From Asparagopsis taxiformis (Eukaryota > Rhodophyta > Florideophyceae > Bonnemaisoniales > Bonnemaisoniaceae), in contig JALQPE010002345.1 in NCBI GenBank assembly GCA_030407315.1, positions 62,001 to 126,000 on the forward strand: a DNA stretch of 64,000 nt, in the 5' to 3' direction. Both the position numbers and the translations under genes were made by a program. Below are positions 1-9,994 of the stretch, in pieces; position 1 is the stretch's first letter; every line of letters starts with the position of its first letter. Under the pieces are notes generated by a model that was given only the letters and a program-made list of their open reading frames with translations, had not been told where the DNA came from and made no database searches.

Positions 1-3000
1 GCAGCAGATCTCTTCGGTGACATTGGCTGAACATCTGAAAAACTAAAGCTAGCTTCATGTAGACTTGGACCCTCCCTATCGACTCCATTGGGGATATCGG
101 AATCTTCTCCATTCGATTCTTGATCGAGGAAAGCTTCCAAGTCAGCCATATTATCAATGTCATCGAGAACCTTTGGAGGTCCGGACTGTTTCGCTTTGGA
201 GGTAAGATTACGGACTTCATCTTCATCCAACTGCTCATTACTTCGGAAACGTTTTGGACTTCTAAGCGTTCGCGAGTCATCTCCAAACGCTTTTCTTGCG
301 ATATCACCTATCTCCGAATAAATTGTACCATGTGCAACCTCTACAGATTTCCGCTTCGCACCTGAGCAATCGCTATGGGTTTGACCGGAATTGTTTCGAT
401 GCTCACAGTCTCTGGTAACAATATCCTTCCTACATTCTTGCGTAGCCTGCACAGATTCATTAGCAATCACGAAAGCATCACTATTGGTACCGGTAGCAGT
501 TTTCTCACAGTCTTCCAGGCTTGTCGTATGAACCTCTCCACTTTCGAAAGGTTCTGTGTGGAGTTCCATAGCACTCGACTTATGGGGGGAACTCGACCCA
601 CTTGCTTCAGGATTGATCATACGGCTTCGGTTGTCGTTTATGTCATCACAATCAATTGAGCTGGGTTCAAGCGCAGTATCCAGATATTGGCCGGTGTCGT
701 TGATGGAACCATTTCTATTTTCATTATGGTCTTCCACTGATTCGTCAATATTGACAACAGCTCCTTGGCCAGTTCCATCACCACTCCCACCATCACTGAA
801 TTTCTTCCGTATGAAGGTGTTATTGGCTTTGGAAGCACTCTTTCCCTCCAAATCCCGGTGAAATTGCCGCGGCTTGCGATGCCGCGTCGATCTCCGTACG
901 GGTGGTTCGTTCCCACCACTATTACGGTTTGCAGTTTCAGCGTTTTTCTCAGAATCAAGAGGGGCATTCACCTCAGTATCCGCTTTGTCCATGAAACCGT
1001 TCACGGTTCCATTGCCGTTTTCAACGGGTTCTTCACCGTTCAGAGATGCTTCTGGGTTAATGATAACACTACTGTCATCGAGGTTCGTGGCATCTGCTGC
1101 TCTAGCATCATTGTCTCCATCCATCTGAGCAGGGCCGTTTTGCACCTCTTCCGCTATTCGGTGCTGCGTTGATATTCGATTTAGTGTCATGGTGCAGTTC
1201 TCAACTTCTTTGCCAGTATACCCGCTGCTGTCGGCATCACGAGAAGTCGAAGCACCTGGGGTGCATCCGTTTGCATCATTCTCATCTGGCAAATTCTCCA
1301 TTATTTCACCACCATTTACAGGACTCTCATCTTCGGCCTCAATATCGGCATTGCGATGGATATCCGGACTTGCCATATCATCCTCCCCAGAAGAACAGAA
1401 TTCCACAAAGTTGTGCATTTGGCGTCGTCTTCGAGGTCGCTTCGATCTCCGCACTTGTAATTTGATAGAACGGACATTTTCGACTACGGAATCATTGTTT
1501 CTGTCGAAATCTGGGGGAGCACAAGGACGCCTTGTATCTTCGACATTAGAGCTGTCAGCTGTCTTCTTCCGTTGCTTAACTGGTTCATCATCCTTCGGAG
1601 GTCTCGATGGCTCCCTTTCGGTACGGCTATTAGATTCTTCGACACTTTTCGGGTGCATTGCGTTTTCGTCTTCGACTAGACTTAATTCGGCTGGATTTCT
1701 GTGCAACTGTCGCGGTTTTCGTTGACCGTCGCTTTTGGAATCACAATTTTTCCTACCGTCTTTGTCAAAAGCATCGTCCTCAGCTTTGTCTTCGTCTGAA
1801 GATTTTTCCTTGTCCAAGGATGCTCTTCGGTCAGTAACAGTATCGGTTTCATCAAACACCCTCTCACTAACCACCCTGTCTTCATCGTCCGCATTGACTT
1901 CGGTATGGCCATTCTCCACAGCTTCCGGTTTCCGGTGCCGCAATGATTCTTGAACGTGCAGCGCATGGAGTTTTTCGTTTCGACTTTCACGTCCACCATA
2001 GTCGCCATCACTTAGATATCGAGAAGAAATCTGATTGTCATCAGCGGAATTGATCGGTTTTTCTTTACATATTTCCACTGACTCGTTAGAGATGATATCA
2101 GCATCTTGATTGGCTCCATCATCACTGTCATTACCATCGATATGCTTCCGTATTGAAGCATCCTTCGCTCCGGATATAGTCCGTTTCGCCGAGTCGCTTT
2201 GTCTCTGTTGTTTTCCACGATAAGGTTTCCATTTTCGTACTTCTCGTACAACACCACCAGCCATTTTGTTTGCAATTTCATCGTTTTCCTCGCAATCTAG
2301 GGAAGCTTTCGCATCCCTGTCGTCTTCACCAGTGGAACTACTCTTGACAGTTCTACCAACTTCCGCAGATTCGCCATTATTGATAGATGCGTCTAGGTCA
2401 GCACGGATTTCAGTTTCTTCAATGTTCATAATGTTCGACATATTATCTTCATTTCCTATACTCATTGTTTCACCGAAGTACTTCGGCACATCCTGACGTT
2501 TCCTGTACTGCTTTGGTCTTCGGGTATAGGCTGCAGTGCGGCTCTCAACTTCATTGGCACCATCATCAAAAATATCGGGATCTCGAGAAGTCTGGTTATT
2601 GTGACTGTTGCCAGCAGAATTGCTCAGATCATTTTCACGTTCCGGCATGGATTTATCGGTTTTAGCGATAGCTTCTTGGCCCGTTTCATCATCAAGTTTC
2701 TTCTGCATTAATATGACGTTGGTATGGGATGTGCTCCTCCGGCTCGTTTTGCCACGATGTTTCCGCGGCTTGCGATGCCGCGTCGATTTCCGCAAGAGTG
2801 GTTCAATACCGTAGCTGCTGGTTGGAATTCTGTCATTCTTCTCAGAATGTAGGGGAGCATTCTCGCAATCGTCTTCTCGGCTAATGGAACCATCTACGGC
2901 TACTTTGTCTTCCTCCTCAGGTTCCTCGTCGTTCGCAGATACCGCTCGATGGGAAAAAGTATTACTTTCTTCGCGCTGTTTCACGTTCGCCATCTTACTT

Positions 3001-4625
3001 TCATCACCGCCATCCGTTTCGGCAGTGTTATTCTGTACTTCCTCAGCTATGCGGTGCTGCATCGATATTTGATTTGGTTCCGCAGGGCCAGTACTAGTTT
3101 TCGGTGCGTCATCACCAACAGCGATCATATCTTGAGATTTCTCAACATCTAGACTGTCGACATATGATCTCCTCGCATCTGCCGAATTCTTGGCCATTAT
3201 TTCGCTACCATCTGCAGCACCTTCGTCTTCAGCCTCAACATTGGAACTGCTGTGCATATCTGTACTTGGCATGCCATCCTCCCCAGATGAACAGAACTCT
3301 AGAAAGTTGCGCATGTGACGTCGTCGTCGAGGTCGCTTCGATCTTCTGACCTGTACTTTCACGGAGGCAGCACTTGAACCTTTGACACCATTGCCAACAG
3401 GTTTGTTAGAATTTCGCGTGACTTCTTCCTCAAGTTCCTCATCGTTCAAGGTCACTGGTGAACGGATACGATCACCAGTATCATCGATTTTTTTCTGGTC
3501 TGCTACAACATCCTCGAGGGCTGGGCTCATTTCCACCCGGTTATTTTGCAACCGACGTGGCTTCCGCTGTCGTCTTGACTTTTTGATATACATTTCAGCA
3601 GGGTCGCTAGAATTGCTTGCAGCTTCATCTCCAGTATCACGACCAAGCGGAGAATTTTGATATGCGCGGTTGTCACCAATGGAAGTGTCCACATTTTCCC
3701 TACTGGTATCCACGGATTCGCCAGGGTCACCGAAACGCTGTGCCCCAGTTGCTGTATGAATTTTATCGACGCTATTGGGACGTGACTCATTTTCATCTCC
3801 AGACATGGAATGTACAAAGTCGTGCATATGGCGTTGCTTCCGGTGACGCTTCGACCTTCGCACGTGCTTTCCGGAGGCACGTTTAGTTTGGTCCAAACGC
3901 TCGTCACCTGCGTCTGTGTCCAACGTTGCTTTTGAATTGCCAACTATCTGCGCAGACGTGTGTTTTACGCCTGGAGAGCTGAACCGGACTTCACGTACAG
4001 TCTTTCTCCTCCGTTGGGTACGGTTTTCATCCACATGCGCTCTCACCGATGACATTTCTCGTGCATTTTTAGCCACATCGAATTGGTCCACAGCGTTCCT
4101 GCCAGCATTTGCTTCAACTTTTGCAGATGGCAAGGGGTGGTCACGACTAGAATCGTCTGTCATGTCTGCTGGTATTCGAGACGAATGCCCATCATGCTTT
4201 GTGTGTCTGTTGACCCGAGTCGCTGAATTGCGCGCATCAAGGTCTACACGCGGGGTCAGGTTACCCACTTCGTTCTCAGTTGCATGTTGCAGCTCAGGCT
4301 GGCTGGTATCCAGCTCCAGGTGCTGACGTTCGCGAACGCGCAAAACGAGCTTAATGGTGCGGATGGGTGGCTGTGCATCGTTGCTGCTGTCTGAAAAAAT
4401 ATCCTTGTCTGATTCATTGGCGAAAGCGGGGGAATTTTCACGGAGACTGGGCTCACTGTGGTCAAGGTCGCTCTCCGTATAGTTTGAGGTGTGCTGTGAA
4501 GATGCGCGTGATCTGCGGCGAGGTGGAACCGGTGGTGAAGGTGAGTCTGGATACTTTGCTATTTTATGTCGGCGACGTACAGCTCGTTGCGGTCTTGTGT
4601 TGCGTTCGAGTCGTCGTTTCCCCAT
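1..4625 (-). CDS. Large low-complexity repeat protein, basic motifs in acidic background (3' end outside window)
   Basis: The minus strand is open without a stop from the ATG at 4625 to base 1, giving at least 1541 residues. An in-frame stop lies about 80 bases upstream, so this ATG is the first available. The N terminus is very basic (MGKRRLERNTRPQRAVRRR). The rest is rich in D, E, S and N, with regularly placed basic blocks such as RRSKRPRRRR, RKSTRHRKPRK and RRSTRHRKPRQ. No enzymatic domain, signal peptide or membrane segment is visible. A stretch near 3360-2700 recurs near 1464-805 with matching order of motifs, so the protein carries a long internal duplication. The composition suggests a nuclear, chromatin- or nucleic-acid-associated scaffold, but that is inference only. 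Most short open frames on the plus strand here are shadows of this gene. The 3' end and any C-terminal domain lie outside the window. Confidence 0.75.
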   Translation of the reverse strand, partial: MGKRRLERNTRPQRAVRRRHKIAKYPDSPSPPVPPRRRSRASSQHTSNYTESDLDHSEPSLRENSPAFANESDKDIFSDSSNDAQPPIRTIKLVLRVRERQHLELDTSQPELQHATENEVGNLTPRVDLDARNSATRVNRHTKHDGHSSRIPADMTDDSSRDHPLPSAKVEANAGRNAVDQFDVAKNAREMSSVRAHVDENRTQRRRKTVREVRFSSPGVKHTSAQIVGNSKATLDTDAGDERLDQTKRASGKHVRRSKRHRKQRHMHDFVHSMSGDENESRPNSVDKIHTATGAQRFGDPGESVDTSRENVDTSIGDNRAYQNSPLGRDTGDEAASNSSDPAEMYIKKSRRQRKPRRLQNNRVEMSPALEDVVADQKKIDDTGDRIRSPVTLNDEELEEEVTRNSNKPVGNGVKGSSAASVKVQVRRSKRPRRRRHMRNFLEFCSSGEDGMPSTDMHSSSNVEAEDEGAADGSEIMAKNSADARRSYVDSLDVEKSQDMIAVGDDAPKTSTGPAEPNQISMQHRIAEEVQNNTAETDGGDESKMANVKQREESNTFSHRAVSANDEEPEEEDKVAVDGSISREDDCENAPLHSEKNDRIPTSSYGIEPLLRKSTRHRKPRKHRGKTSRRSTSHTNVILMQKKLDDETGQEAIAKTDKSMPERENDLSNSAGNSHNNQTSRDPDIFDDGANEVESRTAAYTRRPKQYRKRQDVPKYFGETMSIGNEDNMSNIMNIEETEIRADLDASINNGESAEVGRTVKSSSTGEDDRDAKASLDCEENDEIANKMAGGVVREVRKWKPYRGKQQRQSDSAKRTISGAKDASIRKHIDGNDSDDGANQDADIISNESVEICKEKPINSADDNQISSRYLSDGDYGGRESRNEKLHALHVQESLRHRKPEAVENGHTEVNADDEDRVVSERVFDETDTVTDRRASLDKEKSSDEDKAEDDAFDKDGRKNCDSKSDGQRKPRQLHRNPAELSLVEDENAMHPKSVEESNSRTEREPSRPPKDDEPVKQRKKTADSSNVEDTRRPCAPPDFDRNNDSVVENVRSIKLQVRRSKRPRRRRQMHNFVEFCSSGEDDMASPDIHRNADIEAEDESPVNGGEIMENLPDENDANGCTPGASTSRDADSSGYTGKEVENCTMTLNRISTQHRIAEEVQNGPAQMDGDNDARAADATNLDDSSVIINPEASLNGEEPVENGNGTVNGFMDKADTEVNAPLDSEKNAETANRNSGGNEPPVRRSTRHRKPRQFHRDLEGKSASKANNTFIRKKFSDGGSGDGTGQGAVVNIDESVEDHNENRNGSINDTGQYLDTALEPSSIDCDDINDNRSRMINPEASGSSSPHKSSAMELHTEPFESGEVHTTSLEDCEKTATGTNSDAFVIANESVQATQECRKDIVTRDCEHRNNSGQTHSDCSGAKRKSVEVAHGTIYSEIGDIARKAFGDDSRTLRSPKRFRSNEQLDEDEVRNLTSKAKQSGPPKVLDDIDNMADLEAFLDQESNGEDSDIPNGVDREGPSLHEASFSFSDVQPMSPKRSA
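805..1464 (-). repeat. Internal repeat copy B of the large repeat protein
   Basis: Copy B encodes RRSKRPRRRR, NFVEFCSSGED, QHRIAEEVQN and RRSTRHRKPRQ in the same order and spacing as copy A. Landmark bases are displaced by 1896 at both outer ends and by 1893 in the middle, so only small in-frame indels separate the copies. Confidence 0.75.
2700..3360 (-). repeat. Internal repeat copy A of the large repeat protein
   Basis: This segment encodes, in order, RRSKRPRRRR, the block NFLEFCSSGED, the block QHRIAEEVQN and RKSTRHRKPRK. The same order appears 1893-1896 bases further along the gene. A weaker version of the similarity may begin earlier, near 3860. Confidence 0.75.
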
Positions 4626-5181
4626 TTTTTTCTTTCGAAATCGAGAACTGGCAATCGAGGTGCGCGTGAGAGCCAAGCTATGGACGACGGAGTTGCGGGG
4701 GCATCACCGGTCTTCTGGCGACTGTCGGCTGCAAAAAGATGATAGTTTTAGTTCATTTTTGTCCTTGCGATGTCCCATTTCGCGCCAAATCACAGGATGC
4801 GCCGTCACGTTGCCCTTTTTTTCCAAAAAATATCTTTAGGTGCCCTTTACTCGCCCCTCCAGGTCGCCTTTTTCTCGGGACATCGACGTCCCTTCTATAC
4901 AGCGATGTCAAGAGAGGAGGCCTCTGGTTCCATCTCAATCACGAGTGAACTGCTCACGTGCAAGTAGACTCTTTCCACACTAGCCGCTTGAGCCTCGATG
5001 CTGTATCCCAATCACCTGAGAGACAAAACTAGCGTTCGAAAATCAGATTTCTAGATTCTGTATCCTTGTGTCCTACTGCAACCGATTGAAACCCTGGACC
5101 AGACATCGTAGTGCACGTTTAGAGCACACAAAGCAAGAGCGCACAACAACGCTAGCCACGATTCAAAACAGAAACACAGCT
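4626..5181. other. Intergenic spacer
   Basis: This spacer separates the start of the large repeat protein from the 3' end of the next minus-strand gene. The short overlapping open frames here have no recognisable protein character. No RNA gene or clear regulatory motif was seen. Confidence 0.5.
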
Positions 5182-6129
5182 TTACATACGTCTTGCCTGA
5201 TCTATTAATCTGGCATGGAGTCGTTCCTCATTAGAACTAGTGAATGTGACTGATATATTTCTCACAGCCTTCACATACTCTGAATTGTACAAAACAGGCC
5301 CTAAGAATGCAAGACACGTCATTAAGAACGTCGGGGAGTAAAGTGCACTGAAGAATCCATCAGTCCGGAACAGTTTCCTCAAGAAGAAAACAACAGCAAC
5401 AGTTGCTATAATTTCATAACTCGCGCCTGCGACACAAGCGCACTGGCGCATCATCAAAGTCCACTTGAACTTCTCAACACCTCTCCTTCCAAGTGAAATA
5501 TCTTCCGTTACGGACAGTGCTACAATTTTCCTGCTCTCATCTATGTCGCCTGTAAAGTCACCCATGTAGAAACTTCCAGAATCCCAAAAGCTTGTTATGG
5601 TCGGCAGGGGGATTCTACCGAGATTTCTGCGCCGAGACTTGGAGACATTGGGCAATTCTTCACGAAAGATCATTGCCACGTTGGGCACAATCAAACTGAA
5701 CAGTGGCAGAAGTGCTACGAAACGGTCATCAAGAACATAGTGTAGACCCGGAATGTAACGTCGAAGAAATCCAGAAACAGTTGCGACGATCGGAACCATT
5801 TTAAGATTGTCCTCATTGTGGACAAAGTTTGCATTAAGCATTCTCACCATTAGAAAGGTGCTGGTCACCACCCAAACGCACGATCCCAGACTTGGAATCA
5901 TGTCCAAATAACTGATAACCGAGGCGAGGACGGAGAAGATTGGGCTGAGAATGGTTGGAAATTTGAGCAGCCAGATGGAGATGGACAGGACTAAAAATTT
6001 GATGGCGTAAGCGATCTTGCTTTCTTTCATGACGGACAAATGGTGGAAGAATTGCAACCATGGCGCTAGAAAGGAAAGCAGACCAAGGTAAACTATTTTG
6101 TTGCGAATCTTGGTTCGTGAATGAGGCAT
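5182..6129 (-). CDS. Multi-pass membrane protein of unknown function
   Basis: The frame encodes 315 residues from the first in-frame ATG (MPHSRTKIRNK); a longer open frame starts only at TTG. About six to eight hydrophobic stretches are visible, for example around YLGLLSFLAPWLQFF, AIKFLVLSISIWLLKF, LLPLFSLIVPNVAMIF, ASYEIIATVAVVFFL and SPTFLMTCLAFLGPV. They are separated by a polar loop of about 70 residues near the middle. I do not recognise the family, and no catalytic motif stands out. The protein is clearly membrane-embedded. Location and function cannot be inferred. The gene stands alone, with long spacers on both sides. Confidence 0.65.
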   Translation of the reverse strand: MPHSRTKIRNKIVYLGLLSFLAPWLQFFHHLSVMKESKIAYAIKFLVLSISIWLLKFPTILSPIFSVLASVISYLDMIPSLGSCVWVVTSTFLMVRMLNANFVHNEDNLKMVPIVATVSGFLRRYIPGLHYVLDDRFVALLPLFSLIVPNVAMIFREELPNVSKSRRRNLGRIPLPTITSFWDSGSFYMGDFTGDIDESRKIVALSVTEDISLGRRGVEKFKWTLMMRQCACVAGASYEIIATVAVVFFLRKLFRTDGFFSALYSPTFLMTCLAFLGPVLYNSEYVKAVRNISVTFTSSNEERLHARLIDQARRM

Positions 6130-7229
6130 GTTGATGAACGCTGGACGGCTGGTTGTGATGGAGTTTGGACGATGGTATACGTTAAACAGTGGAGGTAACC
6201 ACAATTGAAGATGACGAATATGTGAAGACGAGGATCATGTTTCAGGGGAATCGGTAGTCGATGTGTATATTTTTGAGGCTGAGGTGTTGGTACTTATAGG
6301 TATAACATGGGAAACAACGCGAACAGCAGGAGGGATTGGAAAACGTCATTGTTGCTTTGTATACGTGGATGTGATGGTGATGACATGGTCGTATATAATG
6401 GTGAAGGATTAGAATTTGGAGGTAATATTGGGCACGTTTTCAGTCGGCTTTGCGGGTATTAGCAGTGTTGGTGAGCGCCAGTCGACTGGGCGTTATTCGA
6501 TTGTGCAATTCCCTAAATAGAAAATAGCTTTTTCGAAAATAATATAGCATAGTGATAGTCGAGGGCCTCGACTCGGCGCGTCATATGGCATATGCGATTC
6601 GAGGACGTGGAAGATGTTGTGCTCCCCGTTAGCAACATAACTGTATTCGCCCAATTTGTGCTCGTTGCCGCGGCGCGGCGCGGCGCGGCGCGGTTGAGGG
6701 GAATAAGTTTCTCAGCTGTAGTACGCCATGTGCGGAGAGCAAATGACGGCTGGCGAAATAATACCCTTACACAATCGCTTGAAAGCGCACTGTAAAGCAA
6801 GCGTCGGAGTGCAATGGAATGGTTGTGAACTCGAGAAGGTATATCATCAAGATGAGGAAACCCTTGATTTGCGAAGATAGCAGTACCGAAGCAAAGGAGC
6901 TACCAAAGGTACCCTCGAGGGTGAATGACGGTCAGCGCGCAGTGAAATATGCGTCGGCAACGCGTATGTCCGACAACACCAGTGCAATAAAAATCGGCGC
7001 AGCGTCATTACACACGACCAATGTTTTGCGGACAGCATGTCCTCATTTCGCAGCGCCGTTCATTCATTTTTTCACAAAACATTTGATCCAATTAGCGTGT
7101 CCACACTGTGCTCCAGTCTCATCGCGGCCACTCTATGTGAGCATCGACCAAAACCAACGCCACGGTACGGCACGTCTGCGATGCATTAACCGCATTCGAC
7201 TCGTCCGACCTTGAATCACACCATTCATC
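6130..7229. other. Long intergenic region with a GC-rich pentamer array
   Basis: About 1.1 kb separates two divergent genes and should hold both promoters. It contains a short period-5 array at 6668-6693. Small open frames on both strands look non-coding. No tRNA with a convincing T-loop was found. Confidence 0.5.
6668..6693. repeat. Pentanucleotide microsatellite (CGGCG-type)
   Basis: Five near-perfect tandem copies of a five-base unit reading gcggc are visible. It lies in the spacer between divergent genes. Confidence 0.8.
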
Positions 7230-8555
7230 ATGTCCGAAAGCGTGAGCGAAATCGGCACACTTTTCTATCTCGTCGACGTAGCGCTCGCCGCGCGCACCCT
7301 CTACGGCTTCTGTCGCACCTATTTCAAGCACAAACTGCAGAGTTCCGACACGGTAGCCGCCGCGGACGATCACGATCGCGCCGCCGCCAAGCAGCATGAG
7401 CCCGTGAAGAAAAAGCCCGTGCGCGTGTACATGGACGGATGTTTCGACGCCATGCATTTCGGCCACGCCAACGCGCTCCGACAGGCGCGTGCGCTCGGCG
7501 ACGTGCTTGTAGTTGGCATAAATCCCGAACGCGAAATTCGCAAGCACAAAGGCCCGCCCGTCATGACCGACCATGAGCGCTACGTCGCCGTCTCCAGCGT
7601 CAAGTGGGTGGACGAGGTGCTCGTCGATGTGCCGTATGTGGTCACGCAGCAATTTCTCACCGAGTTGATTGAAAAGCATAAGATTGATATCATTGTGCAC
7701 GGTGACGACCCGTGCATTGGCGCCGATGGTCAGGACGTGTACAAGGCCGTCAAGGAAATGGGTCGCTTTCGCACCATCAAACGTACGGAGGGTGTCAGTT
7801 CGACCGATATTGTCGGCCGCATGCTGCTCTGTACTCGTGATCATCATGTGGATGCGCTGCGATCGAGCATGACGAGTTGTAATCGTCATAACGCCATTTC
7901 GGCTGACGATGAATCTCAGGCCGATGCCGCGCAGCAATCGCTGGTTGCGAAAAGGCCGTTTACGCGTGTCAGCTCGTTTTTGCCGACGACACGCAGACTT
8001 ATCCAGTTTGCAGGCTCGACGAGGGCTCCCAAGCCCGGAGATCGTGTCGTGTATTGTGATGGCACTTTTGATATGTTCCATGCGGGTCATATTGAGACGC
8101 TGCGGAAAGCGCGCGAAAGCGGTGACTTTCTACTCGTGGGCATTCATGACGATGCGACGGTGAATGAGCGAAAGGGCAGCAATTTCCCGATTATGAATGT
8201 GCATGAACGTACGCTGGCTGTGCTCAGTTGTCGACATGTGGACGAAGTTATTATCGGTGCGCCATGGTGCATTACCGAGGATATGATCAAAACGATGAAC
8301 ATTTCGCTCGTCGTGCACGGCAGCCATCAGGAAGACCGGACGGGAGTGCGAAGCGTTGAGGAGATTGATCCGTACAAGGTGCCGAGAGAAATGGGTATTC
8401 TGAAGCAGGTGGAATCATCAAGTGAGCTGACTGTGCAAACGATTCTTGAACGCATTGTCGGCAATAGAGAGGCGTTTGTGAAGCGGAATGACAAGAAGGT
8501 TGCTGCGGAAGAGGAGTATCTTACCAAGCATAAGCAATTTGTGGAAGAAGTCTAG
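7230..8555 (+). CDS. PCYT2: Ethanolamine-phosphate cytidylyltransferase
   Basis: This enzyme makes CDP-ethanolamine from CTP and phosphoethanolamine in the Kennedy pathway to phosphatidylethanolamine. The 441-residue protein has the diagnostic tandem cytidylyltransferase domains. The first starts near residue 68 with VRVYMDGCFDAMHFGH and carries the HxGH motif as HFGH plus RTEGVSST near residue 190. The second starts near residue 271 with RVVYCDGTFDMFHAGH and has a weaker signature, SSSELTVQTIL. A hydrophobic N-terminal stretch (LFYLVDVALAARTLYGF) resembles the membrane anchor of plant enzymes that sit on the mitochondrial outer surface. The ATG at 7230 begins this anchor directly. Length and domain order match the family. 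Two domains and the RTEGVSST sequence favour PCYT2 over the single-domain choline enzyme. Confidence 0.95.
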   Translation: MSESVSEIGTLFYLVDVALAARTLYGFCRTYFKHKLQSSDTVAAADDHDRAAAKQHEPVKKKPVRVYMDGCFDAMHFGHANALRQARALGDVLVVGINPEREIRKHKGPPVMTDHERYVAVSSVKWVDEVLVDVPYVVTQQFLTELIEKHKIDIIVHGDDPCIGADGQDVYKAVKEMGRFRTIKRTEGVSSTDIVGRMLLCTRDHHVDALRSSMTSCNRHNAISADDESQADAAQQSLVAKRPFTRVSSFLPTTRRLIQFAGSTRAPKPGDRVVYCDGTFDMFHAGHIETLRKARESGDFLLVGIHDDATVNERKGSNFPIMNVHERTLAVLSCRHVDEVIIGAPWCITEDMIKTMNISLVVHGSHQEDRTGVRSVEEIDPYKVPREMGILKQVESSSELTVQTILERIVGNREAFVKRNDKKVAAEEEYLTKHKQFVEEV

Positions 8556-8612
8556 CTCTGCGCAAGCAGTCGATTTTGGGATGATGTTCGACCCTGTGAC
8601 TCGATTCGTTCG

Positions 8613-8636
8613 GCGAGCCGAGCCGAGCAGAGCAGA
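8613..8636. repeat. Pentanucleotide microsatellite (GAGCC/GAGCA)
   Basis: Short tandem units of five bases (gagcc, then gagca) follow the stop codon of the cytidylyltransferase by about 60 bases. Confidence 0.65.
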
Positions 8637-8828
8637 GGGGTATGATTAGATTAGCCGCCGGTTCCGCTTCTGGAAACCGACAAAGTGGTCGTTTTGCTCT
8701 GCTTGTAAAGATGGATTTATGAAACTAGTCTGCGGATCCTTTTATAATTTAAAATTCCAACGCATTGGTCATACTCATCGCCCCACCTTGACGCTTCCGC
8801 TCCAGTCGATGCTAACCATTCACCAACC

Positions 8829-9848
8829 ATGCACGATCTCAATGAAAACCCAATCGCATGGTTTCAGGAATTTGCCCAGGGCCTTATCCCACTTATCTTC
8901 ATCCAACTCCTTACCGGTTGTTGGACCGCCCTTATCATCCGCACAAATCTCACCACACCTTCCAAACTTTCACTATGCTTCCCAGTCCTCGCCGCGCTCG
9001 CATACTTATCCTACTTCATCTTCGACCCCCGCACCCATCTCATTGGCCGCGTAATAGGCAGCATCGCCATGCTCTTCACCACACCCCTACAAGCCTCCGC
9101 GTGGATCCACACCAAATCTAAACCAGGCGACGACGACACCTCCTTCTTCGAACTCGTCATGCGCATCGCCGTATCCGCCGCTGTGCCAAGCCAACGCCGC
9201 CCGGCGGACAAGACAAAACTGCAGCTAATCCGCGGCATCATCTACACCACAATCGCCGTGCTGTTCACCGGCCCTTTTCAGCGCGTCGCCGATCACGGCG
9301 GAGTCGTCATGGACATTGCCGCTATCATTCTATTCACAAGCGCCATCACCGGCTCGCTCAATCTCATGTCCGTCTTTCTGGGCTGTGTCGGCGTGAAAAC
9401 CGCAAGTCCCATGCAGAAGCCGCTCTTGTCGAAAACTATGGCCGAATTTTGGAACAGGAGGTGGAACGCACCCGTGTCCGATGCACTGCGCATCGGTGTA
9501 TATAACCCGCTCAGACATGTGTACGGCTTTTCACGCATGACCGCTATGATGGCCTGCTTCCTCGCATCGGCTATCGCGCATGAAGTTATTCTCGTGTACT
9601 GTGGCGTTACTAGTTCGCGTGGCGAATGGTTCCTCTTTTTCACCCTGAGCGGCTTGTTGACAGCTGCTGAGCATCGCTTCCGTCCAGATGGTATTGTTGG
9701 CTATGTTGCTAGTATGACTACCTTCTTAGTCATGCTTCATTACCTGTTTTTTCCCATCACCATTCGCTCAGGGTTGGTGCGCGAGGGGATAAAGATGCTC
9801 AACGCCGGGCCACTTCTCGTGCAACATCTGCAGGCACATCCTGCTTAA
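8829..9848 (+). CDS. Wax-synthase-like membrane-bound O-acyltransferase
   Basis: The 339-residue protein is hydrophobic throughout, with roughly seven to eight predicted membrane segments. The block FWNRRWN near residue 207, followed by a conserved-looking His at about 251 in SAIAHE, matches the wax synthase domain of plant and fungal long-chain-alcohol O-fatty-acyltransferases, a branch of the MBOAT superfamily. The likely reaction is transfer of an acyl group from acyl-CoA to an alcohol at the ER membrane. The substrate cannot be read from sequence and could be a fatty alcohol, a sterol or another hydroxyl compound. The ATG at 8829 gives a short polar leader before the first membrane segment. 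The next gene lies on the same strand, about 150 bases downstream. Confidence 0.8.
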   Translation: MHDLNENPIAWFQEFAQGLIPLIFIQLLTGCWTALIIRTNLTTPSKLSLCFPVLAALAYLSYFIFDPRTHLIGRVIGSIAMLFTTPLQASAWIHTKSKPGDDDTSFFELVMRIAVSAAVPSQRRPADKTKLQLIRGIIYTTIAVLFTGPFQRVADHGGVVMDIAAIILFTSAITGSLNLMSVFLGCVGVKTASPMQKPLLSKTMAEFWNRRWNAPVSDALRIGVYNPLRHVYGFSRMTAMMACFLASAIAHEVILVYCGVTSSRGEWFLFFTLSGLLTAAEHRFRPDGIVGYVASMTTFLVMLHYLFFPITIRSGLVREGIKMLNAGPLLVQHLQAHPA

Positions 9849-9994
9849 TTGACTCTAGTTAGCGGAAAATGAAACTTTTCAATTTTTGCTAGTGTATAAT
9901 ACCACTTGTGTATTGCAGGAGTTGCTTCGTTCCTTGCGCGGGTGATCGTCATCGTCATGAAACAGCCGCTGCCTGCATTTTAGATAAACGAGCA

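Noticed and set aside
120..3886. Many plus-strand open frames of 60-178 codons in the first 4 kb
   Set aside because: They are shadows of the minus-strand repeat protein, whose frame is open throughout and whose repeated motifs make sense only on that strand.
7119..8090. Long 323-codon minus-strand frame
   Set aside because: It is the reverse complement of the cytidylyltransferase gene; codon structure of that gene leaves the opposite frame open.
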